A program made the position numbers and the translations under genes. A stretch of 12,401 nucleotides of DNA, from positions 1 through 12,401 of the forward strand of contig CAJLUP010000047.1 of NCBI GenBank assembly GCA_905209865.1, written 5' to 3'. Within the stretch, counting starts at the first letter, position 1, and each line of letters starts with the position of its first letter. Source of the DNA: an uncultured Lachnospiraceae bacterium. GTDB lineage: Bacteria > Bacillota > Clostridia > Lachnospirales > Lachnospiraceae. Of the stretch, positions 1 to 7,342 are shown in pieces. The notes below the pieces were generated by a model. That model saw only the letters and a program-made list of their open reading frames with translations, was not told the DNA's origin and did not search any database.

Positions 1-1137
1 TGTACGCGGCTGCAAAGTCGGCATTGTGCCGCCCTGCGGTCTTACAGTTCCCTGCGGTCTTGCAGAAGATACTCTGCTTCCATCGTTGTCAAGACGACTT
101 CTCACAGTCGACTCACCGGACGGAAGGATCGATCCGACTTTCTGCTGTCCTTCTAATCTTGCTTTCAATTTTGATGCGCTTCCGCCTACATTATGTAAAC
201 CGGTTGCAATAACAGTGATCGTACATTCATCAGACTTAGCATCATCGTACATCGCACCAAAGATAATACTTGCGCCTTCTCCTGCCAATTCCTGTACATA
301 ATCAGCAGCATCAGATGCATCCATAAGAGTAATATCACCGGATACATTGACAATAACATTCGACGCGCCCTGAATCGTTGTCTCAAGCAACGGACTTGCA
401 ACAGCCTCTTTTACTGCCTCAAGAGCCTTGTCATCTCCACGGCCGGCACCGATACCGATATGTGCAATTCCCTTATCTTTCATAACTGTCTGGATATCCG
501 CAAAGTCAAGGTTGATCAATGACGGAACATTAATCAAATCTGTGATACCCTGAATACCCTGCTGAAGAACTTCATCGGCTTTCTTAAGTGCTTCCGGCAT
601 TGTCGTGCGTCTGTCAACAACCTCAAGAAGCTTGTCATTCGGAATAACGATGATCGTATCTACATTTTCTTTTAATTTATCAATTCCGCTCAACGCATTC
701 TGCATTCTTGTTTTTGATTCAAAACGGAACGGCTTTGTAACAACTCCGACTGTAAGAGCTCCCTGCTCTTTTGCAATACGTGCAATAACAGGTGCGGCAC
801 CTGTTCCTGTTCCGCCGCCCATACCACATGTTACAAACACCATGTCTGCACCTTTAAGCGCTGCAGAAATTTCTTCTGAACTTTCCTCTGCCGCTTTCTC
901 TCCTACCTCCGGCTGTGCTCCCGCACCAAGTCCTTTTGTAAGTTTCTCACCGATCTGCATTAATGTCGGCGCTTTGCAAAGCTGCAGTGCCTGTTTATCT
1001 GTATTGACTGCGATAAATTCCACGCCCGCGATCTGCTCGTCAATCATTCGGTTTACCGCGTTGTTTCCGCCTCCACCGACTCCGACTACAATAATTCTTG
1101 CGGCCGCTTCTGATTCGTTGGTTTTAATTTCTAACAA
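1..1137 (-). CDS. ftsZ: Cell division GTPase FtsZ (C-terminal end outside window)
   Basis: Bacterial tubulin homologue that polymerises with GTP at midcell and recruits the divisome. The visible 379 codons start MLEIKTNESEAAARIIVVGV. They show the glycine-rich GGGGNNA loop (residues 21-27), the tubulin signature GGGTGTG at 107-113 within TCGMGGGTGTGAAP, and the T7 catalytic loop NLDFAD at 209-214. The globular part ends near residue 325. A linker rich in R, S, G and Q follows, and the conserved C-terminal peptide lies beyond the window edge. The start is a TTG at 1137: an AAGGAGG ribosome-binding site (1146-1152) sits 8 nt upstream, and an in-frame TAA shortly before it leaves no ATG alternative. 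It follows ftsQ after 159 bp with its own probable promoter. No ftsA lies between them, unlike many dcw clusters. The identification is essentially certain. Confidence 0.97.
   Translation of the reverse strand, partial: MLEIKTNESEAAARIIVVGVGGGGNNAVNRMIDEQIAGVEFIAVNTDKQALQLCKAPTLMQIGEKLTKGLGAGAQPEVGEKAAEESSEEISAALKGADMVFVTCGMGGGTGTGAAPVIARIAKEQGALTVGVVTKPFRFESKTRMQNALSGIDKLKENVDTIIVIPNDKLLEVVDRRTTMPEALKKADEVLQQGIQGITDLINVPSLINLDFADIQTVMKDKGIAHIGIGAGRGDDKALEAVKEAVASPLLETTIQGASNVIVNVSGDITLMDASDAADYVQELAGEGASIIFGAMYDDAKSDECTITVIATGLHNVGGSASKLKARLEGQQKVGSILPSGESTVRSRLDNDGSRVSSARPQGTVRPQGGTMPTLQPRT
32..61. repeat. 12-bp direct repeat in the ftsZ linker
   Basis: CCCTGCGGTCTT occurs at 32-43 and again at 50-61, an exact 12-base direct repeat with an 18-base (six-codon) period. 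On the coding strand it yields RPQGTVRPQG in the disordered FtsZ linker. It looks like a small in-frame duplication in a length-tolerant region. Confidence 0.7.
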
Positions 1138-1212
1138 GAGTACTTCCTCCTTCGTCGTCTTACTAATTTCTTATACATCCCTTATTATTGAACGATAGAA
1201 TCCAATAAGTAT

Positions 1213-1241
1213 ATAATAAAGTCTTTTTGGCAAATAATCAA
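1213..1241 (-). promoter_or_regulatory. Probable sigma-A promoter for ftsZ
   Basis: On the minus strand TTGATT (1241-1236) is followed, after exactly 17 bases, by TATTAT (1218-1213). The matches to TTGACA and TATAAT are 4/6 and 5/6. The region is AT-rich and lies in the 159-bp gap between ftsQ and ftsZ. Transcription would begin about 70 bases upstream of the ftsZ TTG. I see no intrinsic terminator in the gap, so ftsZ is probably also reached by read-through from ftsQ. Confidence 0.45.
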
Positions 1242-1296
1242 TAGATTTTTTGCTATTTTTCTGAATTATTACACTTTTTTCACAGAAGACCACCTG

Positions 1297-2040
1297 CTAT
1301 CCTGCTGGAACAAAAGGAATTGATTCTGATCCCGCTTCATAATTCTCCAAATGCAATGTTCCCGCCTTATCCGGATATAATTGTGTGAGTTTTTGAAGGA
1401 TCGGTTCTACTTGCTGCATCTTTTCTTCATAATTCCCACTTCCGAGTCGAACTTCTACAATTCCGAAATAGATTTGAACACTTCCGTTGTCACACCCCAT
1501 CCGATCCGGGGTCAGACTATATTTTTTCAGATTTTTTGAAACTTCCACAATTTTTTCAAAAATACTGTCATCTTCCACCGGAAGTCCTTTCCCTATTTTT
1601 ACTTTTGCCGCGTCGAATACAAGTCCTTCAATATAAGGAACGCCTTCGATTACTTTTTTTGTCCTCAGCACCGCCGTCCCGTTTCTGTCAAAATAAAGAT
1701 ATGCACCATCGTAGTCTACATATCCTGCCATTTCTTTTTCTTTCACCTTCACAACAACCGTCCACGGATCTTTCAAAGAAATCCGAAAACTTTCCACCGC
1801 AGAAGGCAGATCCACATCCGTATAATTATATTTGAAAAAGACGTACAAAGAGTTTACCGAAAGAGGATCATTCTCGATCCATGTCGTAATCGTAGTCTCC
1901 CCATAATAGGAATTTCCTTCCACTTTATATGACCGGGTACGGAATAAAAACACGGCTGCCGCCGCCATTAAAAACAAGGTAACGACAACTGCCAAAACAA
2001 TCGGCCATATCTTCCTCTTTTTGTGTTTTTTCCTCTTCAT
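1297..2040 (-). CDS. ftsQ: Cell division protein FtsQ/DivIB
   Basis: Bitopic divisome protein that, with FtsL and a DivIC/FtsB partner, regulates the FtsW-PBP synthase at the septum. The 247 residues show a strongly basic cytoplasmic tail (MKRKKHKKRK), one membrane segment at about 12-33, and a POTRA domain at about 37-104 (YKVEGNSYYGETTI onwards). A beta domain runs to about 230, including the VDYDGAYLYFDRNG stretch typical of DivIB. The length suits the short clostridial form. Its ATG directly abuts the ftsW stop (TAGATG), with a GGAGG site inside the end of ftsW, so the two are translationally coupled. In B. subtilis murG and murB stand between spoVE and divIB; here they are absent. Sequence conservation is low in this family, but architecture and position agree. 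Confidence 0.92.
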   Translation of the reverse strand: MKRKKHKKRKIWPIVLAVVVTLFLMAAAAVFLFRTRSYKVEGNSYYGETTITTWIENDPLSVNSLYVFFKYNYTDVDLPSAVESFRISLKDPWTVVVKVKEKEMAGYVDYDGAYLYFDRNGTAVLRTKKVIEGVPYIEGLVFDAAKVKIGKGLPVEDDSIFEKIVEVSKNLKKYSLTPDRMGCDNGSVQIYFGIVEVRLGSGNYEEKMQQVEPILQKLTQLYPDKAGTLHLENYEAGSESIPFVPAG

Positions 2041-3147
2041 CTATTCTGAACCTCCATATCGTAACCCTTCGTAATTTGACACACTAAGCACAAGCCCCAT
2101 TTCCGACAGTAAAAATACAACTGACGTACCTCCATAACTGATAAACGGAAGCGTGATCCCCGTATTCGGAATAGAGTTTGTCACTACCGCAATATTCAAT
2201 ATGACCTGAATCATCATATGAGCCATTGCCCCCGCCGCAATCAGCGCTCCAAGCAGATCGGATGCCTTTGTAGAGATTACAAAGAAGCGCCAAATCAAAA
2301 TCAAAAATAAAACGATAATGCATCCCGCTCCGATCAGACCAAGCTCTTCACAAATAATCGAAAAAATCATATCGTTTTGAGCCTCCGGGAGAAATCCAAG
2401 TTTCTGCACGCTGTTGCCCAGTCCTCTGCCGAACAGTCCACCGCTTCCGATCGCATATAGTCCTTGAAGCGTCTGATACCCTTTCTCATATTGTTCCGGA
2501 TGTCTCCAGATTGCCAAACGCTCTAACCGATAACTTTCCATTGCAAGGAACACCGCCATAAACGCTATTCCAATACTTCCCATCCATATAAAACGAACAT
2601 ATTTCGGGTCTGCAACAAAAATAAGGATAACCGCAATTCCAAGAATAATGATCGCAGTACTTAAGTTGCTTGCCCCGACCAGCCCTACGATCGGCAAAAC
2701 AGGAATCATCATAAACACCATTGTACGAAACCTGCCCATCCGCCGCGCATTCGCACTTATAAGGCAGGCGAGAAAGAAAATAACGGCAACTTTTGCAAAT
2801 TCTGAAGGCTGAAAAGAAACCGGTCCAAAAGAAAGCCATCTTTTGGACCCGTTATATTCATCTCCGAAAAACATGACCGCCACAGATAGAGCGATTGCCG
2901 CGACATATGCGGGAACTGCAAGCGGAATCCACTTATGATAATCGATCCGAGCGATAATCACCATTCCGATCAGCCCCAGCAATGTTGCAAATCCCTGCTT
3001 TTTTAAATAATAAAACGGATCGTGAAACTTCACCTGCCCGTTATAAGCACTCGTACTGTACAGGATCGCAAGTCCTGCCGCAGCAAGAATCAATACGACA
3101 AATATAAGCGTCGCGTCATATCGTCTTTTCTTTTCAGAACGCTTCAA
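2041..3147 (-). CDS. ftsW: SEDS peptidoglycan glycosyltransferase FtsW/SpoVE
   Basis: Polytopic membrane enzyme that polymerises lipid II into glycan strands together with a class B PBP. The 368 residues form about ten membrane helices. SEDS landmarks are visible: GSKRWLSFGPVSFQPSEFAK (100-119), GRGLGNSVQKLGFLPEAQND (240-259) and the closing PFISYGGTS (334-342). The Asp in PEAQNDMIFSIICEELG (D259) aligns with the proposed catalytic aspartate of RodA/FtsW. The start is TTG (3147), preceded by a GGAG motif about 9 nt away in the 13-bp gap after murD; no nearby in-frame ATG precedes the first membrane helix. By position it corresponds to B. subtilis SpoVE. Whether it serves vegetative division, sporulation or both cannot be told from sequence. 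Neighbouring class B PBPs are its probable partners. Confidence 0.95.
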   Translation of the reverse strand: MKRSEKKRRYDATLIFVVLILAAAGLAILYSTSAYNGQVKFHDPFYYLKKQGFATLLGLIGMVIIARIDYHKWIPLAVPAYVAAIALSVAVMFFGDEYNGSKRWLSFGPVSFQPSEFAKVAVIFFLACLISANARRMGRFRTMVFMMIPVLPIVGLVGASNLSTAIIILGIAVILIFVADPKYVRFIWMGSIGIAFMAVFLAMESYRLERLAIWRHPEQYEKGYQTLQGLYAIGSGGLFGRGLGNSVQKLGFLPEAQNDMIFSIICEELGLIGAGCIIVLFLILIWRFFVISTKASDLLGALIAAGAMAHMMIQVILNIAVVTNSIPNTGITLPFISYGGTSVVFLLSEMGLVLSVSNYEGLRYGGSE

Positions 3148-3160
3148 ACAGCTCCACTCC

Positions 3161-4525
3161 TTATAGTTGATCTACAAGTTCTTTGAATTTATCTCCGCGT
3201 TCTTCATAATTTTTAAACATTCCCCAGCTTGCACACGCCGGTGATAAAAGCACCGCGTCTCCCGCTTCAGCATACTTCACACATTGTTCAAATGCTTCTT
3301 CAAATGTATCTGCCATAATAATATCATCAAATCCATTCTTGCGGGCACACTGTGCAATCTTCTCCCTCGTTGCGCCGAGCAAGACAAGTTTTCTTACCTT
3401 CCCGTCAAATGACCGGATCCACTCATCGTATTCTGAATCTTTGTCATAACCTCCTCCGATCAATACAGTCGGACGGTTCATCGCCTGGATTCCTTTGATT
3501 GCCGCATCCGGATTCGTTCCTTTTGAATCATTATAATAAGCAACCCCATTTTTTTCTGCCACAAATTCAATCCGATGTTCTACCCCCGGAAAAGTAAGCA
3601 GATTCTTTCGGATCACCTCCGCCGGAACCCCATATGCATACGCCATCGCTGCAGCAGCCATCACATTTTCGTGATTATGCGTTCCAAGAATCTTCAGCTC
3701 GCTGACATCACATAACTCAATCGGTTCATCTGCCGCACAGATGATCTTTGTTCCGTCAAGATATATTCCTTTTTCCAGTTTACGCGCACTGCTGAAATAT
3801 AGAACTTCTGCATGTGTTTTTTCTCCGAATTCCCGCAGCACATCATCTTCATAGTTCAGTACGCAGATATCCTCTTTCGTCTGATTCTCGGCAATACGTT
3901 CCTTTGTCTCTATATATGCCTCCATTGTATGATGGCGATTCAGATGATCCGGTGTAATATTCAAAACCGCGCTTACTTTCGGGTGAAAGGTATGAATCGT
4001 CTCAAGCTGAAAACTGCTGATCTCGGCAACGATCACTGTATCGTCCGTCGTATCTGCGGCAACACTTGTATATGGATTTCCAATATTTCCGACTACATAT
4101 GTATGTTCATTATAATCCTGCATAATCTGTCCGAGCAGAGCTGTCGTCGTCGTCTTTCCGTTTGTTCCCGTAATTGCAAGAACGTCTCCTTTTCCAAACA
4201 CATATGCAAGTTCTATCTCGCCCCAAACCGGGATCTCCTTTTCACGCATCGTTTCAACGATCGGAAGATCCGTCGGCACTCCCGGACTCATTATCACAAG
4301 AGCAAGCTCTTCCATCATCTCTTCCGGAAATGCCCCAAGCACGATCTGAAATCTCGTTTCCTCTTCTTTATCTTCTACAATTTTTGACCGGATCTCATCT
4401 TCGCACAGCTTTTTATTTCCATCATATAAAACGACATCTGCCCCTTTTCCAAGCAAAAGACGGCATGCCCCTTCGCCACTGATTCCGAAACCGAAAACAA
4501 GCACTTTTTTCCCTTTTATATCCAT
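3161..4525 (-). CDS. murD: UDP-N-acetylmuramoyl-L-alanine--D-glutamate ligase MurD
   Basis: Cytoplasmic ATP-dependent ligase adding D-Glu to UDP-MurNAc-L-Ala. All Mur-ligase landmarks are present in 454 residues. There is an N-terminal Rossmann-like UDP-binding domain (VLVFGFGISGEGA, 8-20; SPGVP, 80-84) and the ATP P-loop ITGTNGKTTTT (118-128). NITPDHLNRH (189-198), GTHNHEN (281-287), HRIEF...YYNDSKGTNPDA (318-341) and LSPACASWGMFKNYEERG (427-444) follow. Length is normal. Its ATG lies 3 bases beyond the mraY stop, with the GGGGG in the last mraY codons as a likely ribosome-binding site, so it is coupled to mraY. No murE, murF or murC is adjacent. Confidence is very high. Confidence 0.98.
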   Translation of the reverse strand: MDIKGKKVLVFGFGISGEGACRLLLGKGADVVLYDGNKKLCEDEIRSKIVEDKEEETRFQIVLGAFPEEMMEELALVIMSPGVPTDLPIVETMREKEIPVWGEIELAYVFGKGDVLAITGTNGKTTTTALLGQIMQDYNEHTYVVGNIGNPYTSVAADTTDDTVIVAEISSFQLETIHTFHPKVSAVLNITPDHLNRHHTMEAYIETKERIAENQTKEDICVLNYEDDVLREFGEKTHAEVLYFSSARKLEKGIYLDGTKIICAADEPIELCDVSELKILGTHNHENVMAAAAMAYAYGVPAEVIRKNLLTFPGVEHRIEFVAEKNGVAYYNDSKGTNPDAAIKGIQAMNRPTVLIGGGYDKDSEYDEWIRSFDGKVRKLVLLGATREKIAQCARKNGFDDIIMADTFEEAFEQCVKYAEAGDAVLLSPACASWGMFKNYEERGDKFKELVDQL

Positions 4526-4528
4526 CGT

Positions 4529-5485
4529 TTATACCCCCATCAGCGCAACAAGACAAAGCAGCGCTGTTATAATCGAAAATACAGCTACGACTCTTGTTTC
4601 AGACCAGCCGCACAATTCAAAGTGATGATGAATCGGCGCCATCTTAAAGAATCTTTTTCCCCCCGTCTTCTTAAAATAAGTAACCTGTATCATGACAGAA
4701 GCCACTTCTACAAGATAAATCATTCCCACGATCAGAATAAACAGCGGCATCTGAAGCATATATGCCGTACCTGCCACGAATCCGCCAAGCGCCAAGGAAC
4801 CTGTATCTCCCATAAACACACTCGCCGGATATACATTAAACAGCAAAAATCCAAGCAGCGCTCCCACTACAGCACATGTAACCGGCTCAATTCCGCTTTT
4901 CGTTCCGATCGCCACAACCGTAAAAAATGTCGCAACCAAAACCGTTACGCTGGAAGCCAAACCATCCAGACCATCTGTAAAATTCGTTCCGTTAACCGTC
5001 CCAATCACCGCAACAAACAAAAGCGGGATCGCCAGCCATCCGATATCCAGATAGTATCCGTTTGAAAACGGAACCAGCATCGTAAGCGGAATATCCGCCA
5101 CTTTCACAAGGTAAAAAGCAAATACAGCCGTCACAATAATCTGCAGAACCATTTTCTGCATCGGCATTAATCCGTCAGAACGCTTCAATACAACTTTCAG
5201 ATAATCATCAAGAAATCCGATCAGTCCAAACGCCACGGTAAGGAACAGGATCGGAATAATTTTCGGATAATCTTTCACATAAAACAGAGACGTCACAATG
5301 ACGGACACAAGAATGATGATCCCGCCCATCGTCGGAGTTCCCGCTTTCTTCAAATGCGACTGAACGCCTTCCACACGTTCGGTCTGCTTCATTTTCAATT
5401 TCCGCAAAAAAGGAATCACAACCGGTCCGAGCACAAGGCTGACTGCAAATGCCACAAGAACCGGAATCACTACATGACTACTCAT
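4529..5485 (-). CDS. mraY: Phospho-N-acetylmuramoyl-pentapeptide-transferase MraY
   Basis: Integral membrane enzyme transferring phospho-MurNAc-pentapeptide to undecaprenyl phosphate, giving lipid I. The 318 residues contain about ten membrane helices and the family motifs in order: KAGTPTMGG (47-55), FLDDYLKV with the Asp pair D93-D94, NGTNFTDGLDGLASS (165-179), FMGDTGSLALGG with D227, and PIHHHFE (284-290), the His motif near the active site. Length matches the family. The ATG has a GAGGTG site 5 nt upstream. It begins a tight run mraY-murD-ftsW-ftsQ and appears to have its own promoter at 5518-5546. B. subtilis has murE directly before mraY; that gene is missing here. Confidence 0.98.
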   Translation of the reverse strand: MSSHVVIPVLVAFAVSLVLGPVVIPFLRKLKMKQTERVEGVQSHLKKAGTPTMGGIIILVSVIVTSLFYVKDYPKIIPILFLTVAFGLIGFLDDYLKVVLKRSDGLMPMQKMVLQIIVTAVFAFYLVKVADIPLTMLVPFSNGYYLDIGWLAIPLLFVAVIGTVNGTNFTDGLDGLASSVTVLVATFFTVVAIGTKSGIEPVTCAVVGALLGFLLFNVYPASVFMGDTGSLALGGFVAGTAYMLQMPLFILIVGMIYLVEVASVMIQVTYFKKTGGKRFFKMAPIHHHFELCGWSETRVVAVFSIITALLCLVALMGV

Positions 5486-5517
5486 AACTTCACCTCTTCA
5501 TCTCTTTTATCTCATAA

Positions 5518-5546
5518 AGTATAAACCATCCCTTACTTTTTTTCAA
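5518..5546 (-). promoter_or_regulatory. Probable sigma-A promoter for mraY-murD-ftsW-ftsQ
   Basis: On the minus strand TTGAAA (5546-5541) is followed after exactly 17 bases by TATACT (5523-5518), each matching consensus at 5/6. The -35 lies in the last codons of the upstream PBP gene, and predicted initiation near 5510 leaves a leader of about 25 bases carrying GAGGTG before the mraY ATG. This is one of the two best promoter matches in the window. Confidence 0.6.
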
Positions 5547-7278
5547 TCCCGAGATAGGGAAGCACGTTATCATATATGCTGCGAAGCACCGGAGCTGCGA
5601 TCGTTCCGCCATAATAAATTCCCTGCGGGTCATGGATAATGACCATCCCTAAGATCTGCGGATCATCAGCCGGAGCAAACCCGATAAACGAAGAAATGTA
5701 TTTGCCCGCACTTCTTGGAAGCGTCTGTGAAGTTGCCGTCTTCCCTCCGATAGAATATCCTTCAAGATATGCGTTTTTCCCCGAACCCTCAGAGACAACC
5801 TTCTCCAGCAATTCCCGCATTGTCTCCGAAGTTTTCTTTGAAACGACTCCTTCTTTTGTCTCATACTTAAATTCTTTTATTACGTTCCCTTCTCTATCCT
5901 GAACCGCCATTCCTAAATGAGGCGTTACACGCGTTCCTCCATTCACAATAGAACTAACTGTCACCGCCATTTGAATCGGTGTCACCTGAAACGACTGTCC
6001 AAAGGTCATTGTAGCCAGTTCTACTGCTTTAATATCTTCCCTTTTATGCATGATCGTTCCTGCCTCTCCCGGAAGATCAATCTTCGTTAAACTCATCAAT
6101 CCAAACTGCTCAAAATAATCACAAAACCGTTCCGATCCAAGTCTTAATCCAATATCCATAAATACCGGATTACAGGAATTTTCAATTCCCTGTACAAACG
6201 TTTCCGTTCCATGTCCTCCAACTTTATGACACCGGATCTTTCGATCCTCCACAATCCGATATCCCGGACAGGAAAACGTATCATCCAAAGATACGACCCC
6301 TTCCTCCAGACATGCAGCTGACGTAATGATCTTAAAAGTAGATCCCGGTTCATAAGTATCATTAATACATCGATTTCTCCACATCTTATTCAGTCTGTCC
6401 TGAAGTTCTTCATCAGACAATTCTCCTTGCGTTCCGTCATTTAATTTATACGGTTCATTCAAATTAAATTCCGGCACATTTACCATTGCATAGATTTCTC
6501 CGTTCTGCGGATTCATAAGCAAAATCGAAACACCGTCCGCCTGCTTTTCTTCCATCACCTTTTCTGCCGCCTGTTCGCAGTAAGACTGAATATTATAATC
6601 AAGACTTACCTTCAGCGTATTTCCTGCTGCCGGTTCAATCCGATCTTCCGCAATCCCTTCTAATTCGATTCCCCGGGCGTCCGTAACAGTCAGGATCTTC
6701 CCGTTTTTCCCTTTTAACTCTTCTTCATACTTCACTTCCAGACCGATGATCCCCTGATTATCACCTCCTGTAAAACCAAGTACCCTGGATGCAAGATTGT
6801 CATATGGATAATATCTTTTGAAATCCTCATCTACTTTGACCCCCGGCATATTGTATTCTCGAATCCGATCTCCGGTCTCCTTGTCGACGTTCGTCTTAAT
6901 CTTTTCCATAGAAGATACTTTTTCTACTTTTTTCAGCACTTCTTCTTTATCAATCTCTAATTCCTTACTGAGCATGTCTGCCGTTTTCTGCGGATCTTTC
7001 ACCTGACTGTGAATCACCGAAATCGTGCATACTGTACGATTTGTTGCCAATACAACACCGTTTCGATCTACAATTTCTCCTCTTGCAGCTTTGATCTCAC
7101 GTTCTCTTTCGTGCAGTTCCTCCGCTAATTGCTGATAATATTCTGCATCAAATATCATAAGGTAGACGAGTCTTCCGATGAGACATAGAAGCACAAACGC
7201 GGCGCAAAGAAAAACAACCAACACTTTTTTCTTATTATAAGTTTTATTTTTAACATTCCCATCCGTTATATTTCTCAT
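5533..7278 (-). CDS. Class B penicillin-binding protein, SpoVD/PBP2-like, with KTA triad
   Basis: Membrane-anchored D,D-transpeptidase that cross-links peptidoglycan, probably with the SEDS protein encoded downstream. The 581 residues have a cytoplasmic tail, one membrane segment at about 18-43, a PBP dimerisation domain starting at RGEIVDRNG (66-74), and a transpeptidase domain from about 245 to 575. The nucleophile motif is EPGSTFK (S313, K316) and the second motif is SCN (368-370). The third triad reads GGKTATSQ, so K513-T514-A515 replaces KTG. There are no PASTA domains. Position after the first PBP matches spoVD of B. subtilis, though a second vegetative PBP is equally possible. The ATG has no clear ribosome-binding site: the 12 upstream bases are a T-rich run after a terminator-like hairpin. 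That suggests control at this junction. Confidence 0.93.
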   Translation of the reverse strand: MRNITDGNVKNKTYNKKKVLVVFLCAAFVLLCLIGRLVYLMIFDAEYYQQLAEELHEREREIKAARGEIVDRNGVVLATNRTVCTISVIHSQVKDPQKTADMLSKELEIDKEEVLKKVEKVSSMEKIKTNVDKETGDRIREYNMPGVKVDEDFKRYYPYDNLASRVLGFTGGDNQGIIGLEVKYEEELKGKNGKILTVTDARGIELEGIAEDRIEPAAGNTLKVSLDYNIQSYCEQAAEKVMEEKQADGVSILLMNPQNGEIYAMVNVPEFNLNEPYKLNDGTQGELSDEELQDRLNKMWRNRCINDTYEPGSTFKIITSAACLEEGVVSLDDTFSCPGYRIVEDRKIRCHKVGGHGTETFVQGIENSCNPVFMDIGLRLGSERFCDYFEQFGLMSLTKIDLPGEAGTIMHKREDIKAVELATMTFGQSFQVTPIQMAVTVSSIVNGGTRVTPHLGMAVQDREGNVIKEFKYETKEGVVSKKTSETMRELLEKVVSEGSGKNAYLEGYSIGGKTATSQTLPRSAGKYISSFIGFAPADDPQILGMVIIHDPQGIYYGGTIAAPVLRSIYDNVLPYLGIEKK

Positions 7279-7280
7279 AA

Positions 7281-7334
7281 ATAAAAAAATCCCCGCAGAA
7301 GATATTTTTACAGTTTATTATATCTTCTGCGAGG
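7281..7334 (-). terminator. Intrinsic terminator or attenuator between the two PBP genes
   Basis: On the minus strand the 15-base arm CCTCGCAGAAGATAT (7334-7320) pairs fully with ATATCTTCTGCGGGG (7305-7291), with one G-U pair and a 14-base loop. A run ATTTTTTTATTT follows directly (7290-7279). The structure begins 8 bases after the stop of the first PBP gene and ends at the ATG of the second. It should end or weaken transcription from the mraZ promoter, and when folded it would also tie up the only purine-rich bases before the ATG (GCGGGG). Confidence 0.85.
7317..7322 (-). promoter_or_regulatory. Possible -10 element in the terminator hairpin
   Basis: TATAAT, a perfect -10 hexamer, lies at 7322-7317 on the minus strand, spanning the end of the first arm and the start of the loop. 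RNA starting about 7 bases further on would lack the first arm and could not form the terminator. The hexamer 17 bases upstream is only TAGAGG (3/6 match), so a -35 is weak and this is tentative. Confidence 0.3.
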
Positions 7335-7342
7335 TTATTCCT

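Noticed and set aside
605..1198. Long plus-strand open frame of about 197 codons opposite ftsZ
   Set aside because: It lies antisense to a clear ftsZ reading frame, has no ribosome-binding site or recognisable domain, and its Ser/Pro/Ala/Ile-rich composition is what the complement of ftsZ codons gives.
3812..4387. Plus-strand open frame of about 191 codons opposite murD
   Set aside because: The murD frame is fully conserved through this stretch; the antisense translation is Cys/Phe/Ile/His-rich with no family resemblance.
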